Assembly (NCBI GenBank): GCA_000969725.1
Contig: JXSR01S017322.1
Origin: Ophiothrix spiculata
Lineage: Eukaryota > Echinodermata > Ophiuroidea > Amphilepidida > Ophiotrichidae
Direction: 5' to 3' (one strand)
Length of the DNA stretch: 22,892 bases
The notes under the pieces were generated by a model. It saw nothing but the letters and a program-made list of their open reading frames with translations. It did no database searches and was not told where the DNA came from. The position numbers and the translations under genes were made by a program. Of this stretch, positions 18,915 through 22,892 are shown piece by piece (the first letter of the stretch is position 1; each line of letters opens with the position of its first letter).

Positions 18915-20391
18915 CGAATTAGTGTCAAAAAAATTGGGCATGTTTTTTCAAATTCTTACTCTTACTCTTACCAATCACATATTTTTTTAAAGGGCCATGA
19001 TTTGATTCTTACTATTTGCTTAACAATAAAAAGTAATTGACTCAATCCCCCTAAAAATGCACATTTTTTCTTACCGTTATCCTCCTTGCAAAAAAAATAC
19101 CCCAATCAAAAATTCTTACAAATGATAGAGTGCTATGAGAGGGTAAGGATTTCGTTAAGAATTACTTTTTGAAAAGGTAAGAATTTGATTCTTACCATTA
19201 GGCATATCCTTATCAATGATAGAGGGCGCTATGAGAGTAAGGATTTCGGTACTATTTCTCTTACCAAGCAAATATTTTTTGAAAAGGTAAGAATTTGATT
19301 CTTATCATTATCGTTACCAGTGAAAAATAATTTAGCACACACAACCCCCATCGAAAAAAACGCCTGCTTCTTACTATTACTCTCACCAAGCTTTTTTTAA
19401 GGTAAGGATTTAATTCTTACCATTATCGTTATCAATGATAAGAATTGAATCCTTACTTTTTGATAAAGTAAGGATTCTATTCTCACCATTATCCTTATCA
19501 GTGAAAAATAATTTAGCAAACCCCCCCCCCCCCCCCCCCCCATCAAAAATAGACATGTTTTTTCTGCTTCTTACTATTACTCTTACCGAGCAATTTTTGT
19601 TGCAAAGGTAAGGATTTGATTCTTACCATTATCCTTACCAATGATAGAGGGCGATGTGAGAGTAGGGATTGCTGTAAGATTGAATCCTTTCTTTTTGAAA
19701 AGGTAAGGATTTGATTCTTTTCATTACCGTTACCAGTGAAAAATAATATTCAAAAAAACACCACCACACCCCCACCGAAAAAATTGGACACGTTTTTCTG
19801 CTTCTTACTATTACTCTTACCGAGTAAGTGTTTTTTAAAGGTAAGGATTTGATTCTTACTATTACCCTTACCAATGAGAGAGGGCGCTGTGAGAGCAATG
19901 ATTTCGGTAAATGTTGAATCCTTACTTTTTGAAAAAGTAATGATTCGATTCTTACCATTATCCTTACCAGTGAAAATTAATTTAGCACCCCCCCCCCCTT
20001 TAAAAAAATTTGACATGTTTTTTCCTGGATCTTACTATTACTCTTTACCGAGCAGTTTTGTTTGAAAAGGTAAGGATTTGATTCTTACCATTATCCTTAT
20101 AAGTGAAAACATAATTTAGCACATCCCCCCCCCCATCGCAAAAAAATTGGACACGTTTTTTCTGTTTCTTACTATTACTCTTTTTTAAAAACGTAAGGAT
20201 TTGATACTTAATATTATCCTTACCAATGATAGAGGGCATTGTGAGAGTGAGGATTTCGGTAAGAATTTAATCTTTTAACTTTTTGATAAGGTAAGGATTT
20301 GATTCTTACCATAATCGGTTCCAGCGAAAAATAATTTAGCACGCCCCTCAACCCCATCAAAAAATAGACATGTTTTTTCTGCTTTTTACTA
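18915..20391. repeat. Sat3: ~230-bp tandem repeat with poly-C and GGTAAG palindromes
   Basis: Six or so copies of a composite unit, the first ones decayed. In order the unit has AGTGAAAAATAATTTAGCAC, a poly-C tract, CATCAAAAA, TTCTTACTATTACTCTTACC, GAGCAATTTTT, GGTAAGGATTTGATTCTTACC (an imperfect palindrome), AATGATAGAGGGCGCTATGA, GAGTAAGGATTTCGGTAAGA and a second palindrome. The AGTGAAAA landmark lies near 19318, 19500, 19732, 19968, 20104 and 20324, giving about 230-bp periods with two shortened units. Poly-C reaches 21 residues at 19521-19541. It is unrelated to Sat1 or Sat2. The frames on both strands (19635-20477) are repeat artefacts. Confidence 0.9.
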
Positions 20392-20775
20392 TTATAAAAA
20401 ATAAAAATAAAAAAAAATACTGGGGATTTATAGTGCGCTATGCCTCCCAGATTTGTAATTCCACTCGGCCTCTGCACACTTTACAGGTGTTCGCTGACCA
20501 CTGTGGCCCAAGTAAGCTCCATTCCACACCAAGCATCATTTCAGGTTCTGCGACAACCTCTAGGGGCGCTCAACCTTGATCAGCCCACATACGTACCATC
20601 GCTGCCCGGATCAGCTCCCCGAGTTTCGTACGGGTTACCACGAGACAATTAGCAGTTAGTTCCTTGTCCAAGGGAATTTCAAGCACACTCAACTTATTTG
20701 GCACTAGCGGGGTTCGAACTCGGGACCTTCCGCACCGCAAGCAAGCGCCTTACCGATTAAGCTAACTTGACTGCT
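20392..20775 (-). mobile_element. tRNA-derived SINE (minus strand)
   Basis: Read on the minus strand from about 20775, the head contains a pol III A box (TTAGCTTAATCGGTAAGGCG, around 20745-20765) and, about 30 bases on, a B box (GAGTTCGAACCCC, 20709-20721). This is the spacing of a tRNA. A body of about 280 bp without coding sequence follows. The 3' end reads GCGCACTATAAATCCCCAG and then an AT-only TATTTTTTTTTATT-type tail at 20392-20420. That plan matches tRNA-derived SINEs mobilised by a LINE. The tail abuts Sat3 sequence (CTTTTTACTATTAT), and ACCGAGTTTTTGGAA beyond the head resembles Sat3 again, so it probably inserted into Sat3. Family name not assigned. Confidence 0.85.
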
Positions 20776-21415
20776 AACCGAGTTTTTGGAATCCTTTAAA
20801 GCTGAACAATAGAAACGCTGTCATTTTACGAGAGAAGATGTTCACAGAAGTACGATTTAAGGGAACTTTTCGTTCCTACAAAGAGATCAGTCAAGACGTT
20901 AACTAAAATGAAAATCGTTGAAAATATTAACCACGTAACATGTTATTTGAATGGGTCAGTTAATAGTTCTTTCTGAGGTACAAAACACTTTGTGCAACTA
21001 GTCTTTGTGATTAAATTAATTCCAATGCATCTTCTAATCAATAACGGATAAACCATCAAACATTCATCACAGGCTCCGTTATCATTTGAAAATGTATAAA
21101 TAAATTAAACTGGCCCTATTAAACAACCTTGAGCAAGTACCCTGACACCATTGATTGGTGTCATTCGCCTTAATGGTGGTTATTTCCTGCTACAAATTAT
21201 GAAGACGGATTATGGTGGATTAAATCCTGTTAATGGTGAGTCAATTATTTAATAATACGAGGTTGCATTCAATTGCTAATTTGTATATCGTCACCAGAAT
21301 TAAAAAAAATAGCAAAGTAACAAAATGGCGAAATTGAGATTTTTGAATAAATCAATTCCTTAGACTAAGAGGCACCTACTGTGAGCATTGTGTAAAATAT
21401 GCGGCTTTGAACATC
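20776..21415. other. Unrecognised spacer
   Basis: Beyond about 15 bp of possible Sat3 at the start, no gene or repeat was recognised. A small perfect hairpin GACACCA/TGGTGTC lies near 21143, and AATGGTGG-type words repeat nearby without clear tandem order. Confidence 0.4.
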
Positions 21416-21820
21416 TGTGGATCGTCATATCGAAAGGTACCTTAATACCGGCATAGTACATTACGAGATACGGGCCATTGAAGCTAATCATAGTTAAAAA
21501 TCACGTCCAAGGTCGAATTTCTATTTTCATCAGAAAGGTTATCATTGAAGTGTATTCTATCATATTGATCAGGTTCCAACATCCAAAACATGAGAAAAAT
21601 GTATTAAAAACCAAGCTAAAAATCCTCTCTCTATTCAAGATTTACAAAGTACAAAAACTTTAAACTTGATTTTCTCAGAACTATAGTTTTCCGAATCAGC
21701 CCGATGCCTTTTACCAATTTGGGTGTAACTTCGTAACCGAACATCCAATAACCAAAATAAATGTGTCATTTTAAAGCTTAAAATCTCAGCTTTCAGATGA
21801 GACCAAAATTCAATTTCATG
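21416..21820 (+). mobile_element. TGTGACCC family element, copy 2 (right end lost)
   Basis: It begins TGTGGATCGTCATATCGAAA, then GGTACCTTAA, and follows copy 1 (16917-17364) in the same orientation over most of its length. Shared words include ACGAGATACGGGCCATT, CAGGTTCCAACATCCAAAA, TTCTCAGAACTA and TTTCAGATGAGACCAAA. Similarity stops near TTCAATTTCATGATTAC, so the right inverted repeat is missing. Several small length differences separate the copies. No coding capacity. Confidence 0.87.
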
Positions 21821-21954
21821 ATTACTAATACGATCCAAAGACAAATGGAGGGCGGTATAACGATCTAAATAAAAATATCAAATCATGGTCTTGACAAAAG
21901 ACTAGGTTACCATTGACGTTCCTTATTACTGCCTAACTCGCAGTCCTTGTAAAA

Positions 21955-22188
21955 TGGCCTATCTTACAACTTGACATACAATAATTATAATGGCCTATCT
22001 GACACATATTTTGGCCTATCTAACATTATAAAACGGCCTAAGTGATGTTTGATGGTAACGTAATACCTTTTTTTAAATGTCAACATAGCCATGATAGTTG
22101 CTTTGTATCATGAAGTTTTTACCCAAGAAATGATCAATGAAATCACTAAACCAACAAAACCAGACTGTTTTTCTTATCAGATAGGCCA
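21955..22188. repeat. Cluster of GGCCTATCT motifs
   Basis: TGGCCTATCT recurs at 21955, 21991 and 22012, followed by a partial GGCCTA at 22035, all on the plus strand. One copy, AGATAGGCCA, is in reverse orientation at 22179-22188. The outer copies with their context (AAAATGGCCTATCT and, reversed, AATAATGGCCTATCT) form a loose inverted pair around about 230 bp. This could be the ends and subterminal repeats of a small DNA element. The 71-codon frame at 22091-22306 shows no motif. Confidence 0.5.
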
Positions 22189-22336
22189 TTATTTTATTAC
22201 TTTTTGGGTGACGATATGGGCCTCTCATGTGGAAATATTGTGCCCACGGTTAATTAGTTTTCAATTGTCTCCTAACAAATTTTGTAACGTACAATTTGTT
22301 AACTAAAACTGATATTTTTTATTGTTTTATGTAAAT

Positions 22337-22388
22337 GGGGCGACTTTGTAATTTTGGGGCGACTTTAAGTTTGTACATGGGGCGACTT
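22337..22388 (+). repeat. Three GGGGCGACTT repeats
   Basis: The decamer occurs at 22337-22346, 22356-22365 and 22379-22388, two of them within ATGGGGCGACTT. The G-rich words are atypical for this AT-rich area. They lie just upstream of the zinc-finger fingers and in the same open frame, giving repeated MGRL peptide words. A dispersed non-coding repeat in a 5' leader is more likely than protein. Confidence 0.6.
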
Positions 22389-22505
22389 GTCTGGATTCCT
22401 ATAATACTACAACACGAAAATTGGGTACTCGCGTACTCGGGCACTAATACCGGGTTTACTACTTCTTTATTTTGCATCCGCGCAACACTAGTACTGTCGT
22501 GTAAA

Positions 22506-22892
22506 ATGTTTTACCAACCACATTTTTGTAGATATTGCACTTTGTCTTTTTCAGATTTTGATCGGTTTAAAAGACATACAAAACGACATCTGCTAACATT
22601 ACATAAAGCTTATCAATGTAATTATTGTAGCAAGTGTTTCTTAACCTCGAGTAGCAAGACTAGACACGAGAGAACACATACCAAAGAGAAGCCGTATCAA
22701 TGTAATTTCTGCAATAAATGTTTCTCAACTAAACAGCAAATGGAAACCCATGAGAGGACACATACCAAAGAGACACCCTATAAGTGTAACTACTGCTGCA
22801 AATGTTTCTCCTATATAGGTAGCAGGGTGCGCCATGAGAGGACACATACCAAAGAGAAACCCTTTAAATGCAATTATTGTGATAAATGTTTC
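22506..22892 (+). CDS. C2H2 zinc-finger protein, 5' part (runs off the window)
   Basis: 129 codons are open to the window edge. Finger 1 is C8-x2-C11-x12-H24-x3-H28, finger 2 C38/C41/H54/H58, finger 3 C66/C69/H82/H86, finger 4 C94/C97/H110/H114, and finger 5 begins at C122/C125. The linkers from finger 2 on read HTKEKPY, HTKETPY and HTKEKPF, variants of the TGEKPY linker of DNA-binding arrays. Fingers 2-5 all carry an extra Cys in CNxCxKCF. A nuclear sequence-specific DNA-binding protein is the family expectation; its target is unknown. The start at 22506 has A at -3 and lies just before finger 1. In-frame ATGs at 22377 and 22335 (after a stop at 22332) would add a leader made partly of GGGGCGACTT repeats, less likely protein. 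A pyrimidine-rich TTTGTCTTTTTCAG ends at 22554 inside finger 1. It resembles a splice acceptor, but the intact finger argues that it is read through. The repeated 84-bp finger periodicity is typical of expanding C2H2 arrays. Confidence 0.9.
   Translation, partial: MFYQPHFCRYCTLSFSDFDRFKRHTKRHLLTLHKAYQCNYCSKCFLTSSSKTRHERTHTKEKPYQCNFCNKCFSTKQQMETHERTHTKETPYKCNYCCKCFSYIGSRVRHERTHTKEKPFKCNYCDKCF

Noticed and set aside
19635-20477. Several minus-strand frames in Sat3 with repeated VRIKSLPFQK words
   Set aside because: They are translations of the Sat3 unit and are broken by poly-C length changes; no signal beyond the repeat.
22541-22554. Splice acceptor TTTGTCTTTTTCAG
   Set aside because: It lies within finger 1, whose Cys and His residues have exact C2H2 spacing when read through, so use as an acceptor would destroy a complete finger.

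Overview
The window looks like non-coding, AT-rich nuclear DNA from an animal, most likely an aquatic invertebrate. The reasons are long satellite arrays, many short non-autonomous DNA transposons of several superfamilies, a tRNA-derived SINE, and the start of a C2H2 zinc-finger gene with metazoan-type linkers. The species cannot be read from the sequence. A bivalve or similar animal is plausible but unproven. There are no bacterial-style operons, no rRNA and no intact tRNA. The only convincing protein-coding gene is cut by the right edge.

Layout. Positions 1-6380 are one large tandem array with a 44-bp unit (Sat1). It contains nested segmental duplications, trimeric higher-order repeats and a 58-bp hairpin-bearing variant. 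From about 6429 to 12632 the tandem repeat changes to a 32-bp unit (Sat2). Sat2 shares two sequence blocks with Sat1 and so appears to be a shortened relative. Sat2 has been split by insertions: a 979-bp TA-flanked MITE (6714-7692), an unexplained exon-like segment (8128-8364), a TIR element carrying a nested hAT MITE (8442-9126), a mariner-like remnant carrying a TTAA-flanked element (about 9241-10536), and a 0.6-kb insert with four GTTTGTGAC-type motifs (11903-12515).

Positions 12633-18914 are low-complexity or unrecognised DNA. Within it lie a second, inverted copy of the 8442 element family (13360-13787), a long palindrome (13974-14124), a TGTGACCC-ended MITE (16917-17364), a PIF/Harbinger-like MITE (17672-17947) and a foldback element with GTAA direct repeats (18459-18598). 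Positions 18915-20391 are a third, unrelated tandem array of about 230-bp units with poly-C tracts and palindromic GGTAAG motifs (Sat3). A minus-strand tRNA-derived SINE (20392-20775) is inserted at its edge. A truncated second copy of the TGTGACCC family follows (21416-21820), then a cluster of GGCCTATCT motifs.

From 22335 an open frame runs off the right edge. From 22506 it encodes four complete C2H2 zinc fingers and the start of a fifth.

The open frames inside the satellites and MITEs look like by-products of repeats that lack stops, not genes. I found no new enzymatic or defence system. The most unusual features are the Sat1/Sat2 relationship, the self-inverted hairpin units, the exon-like island in the satellite, and the splice-donor-like palindromes of Sat3.
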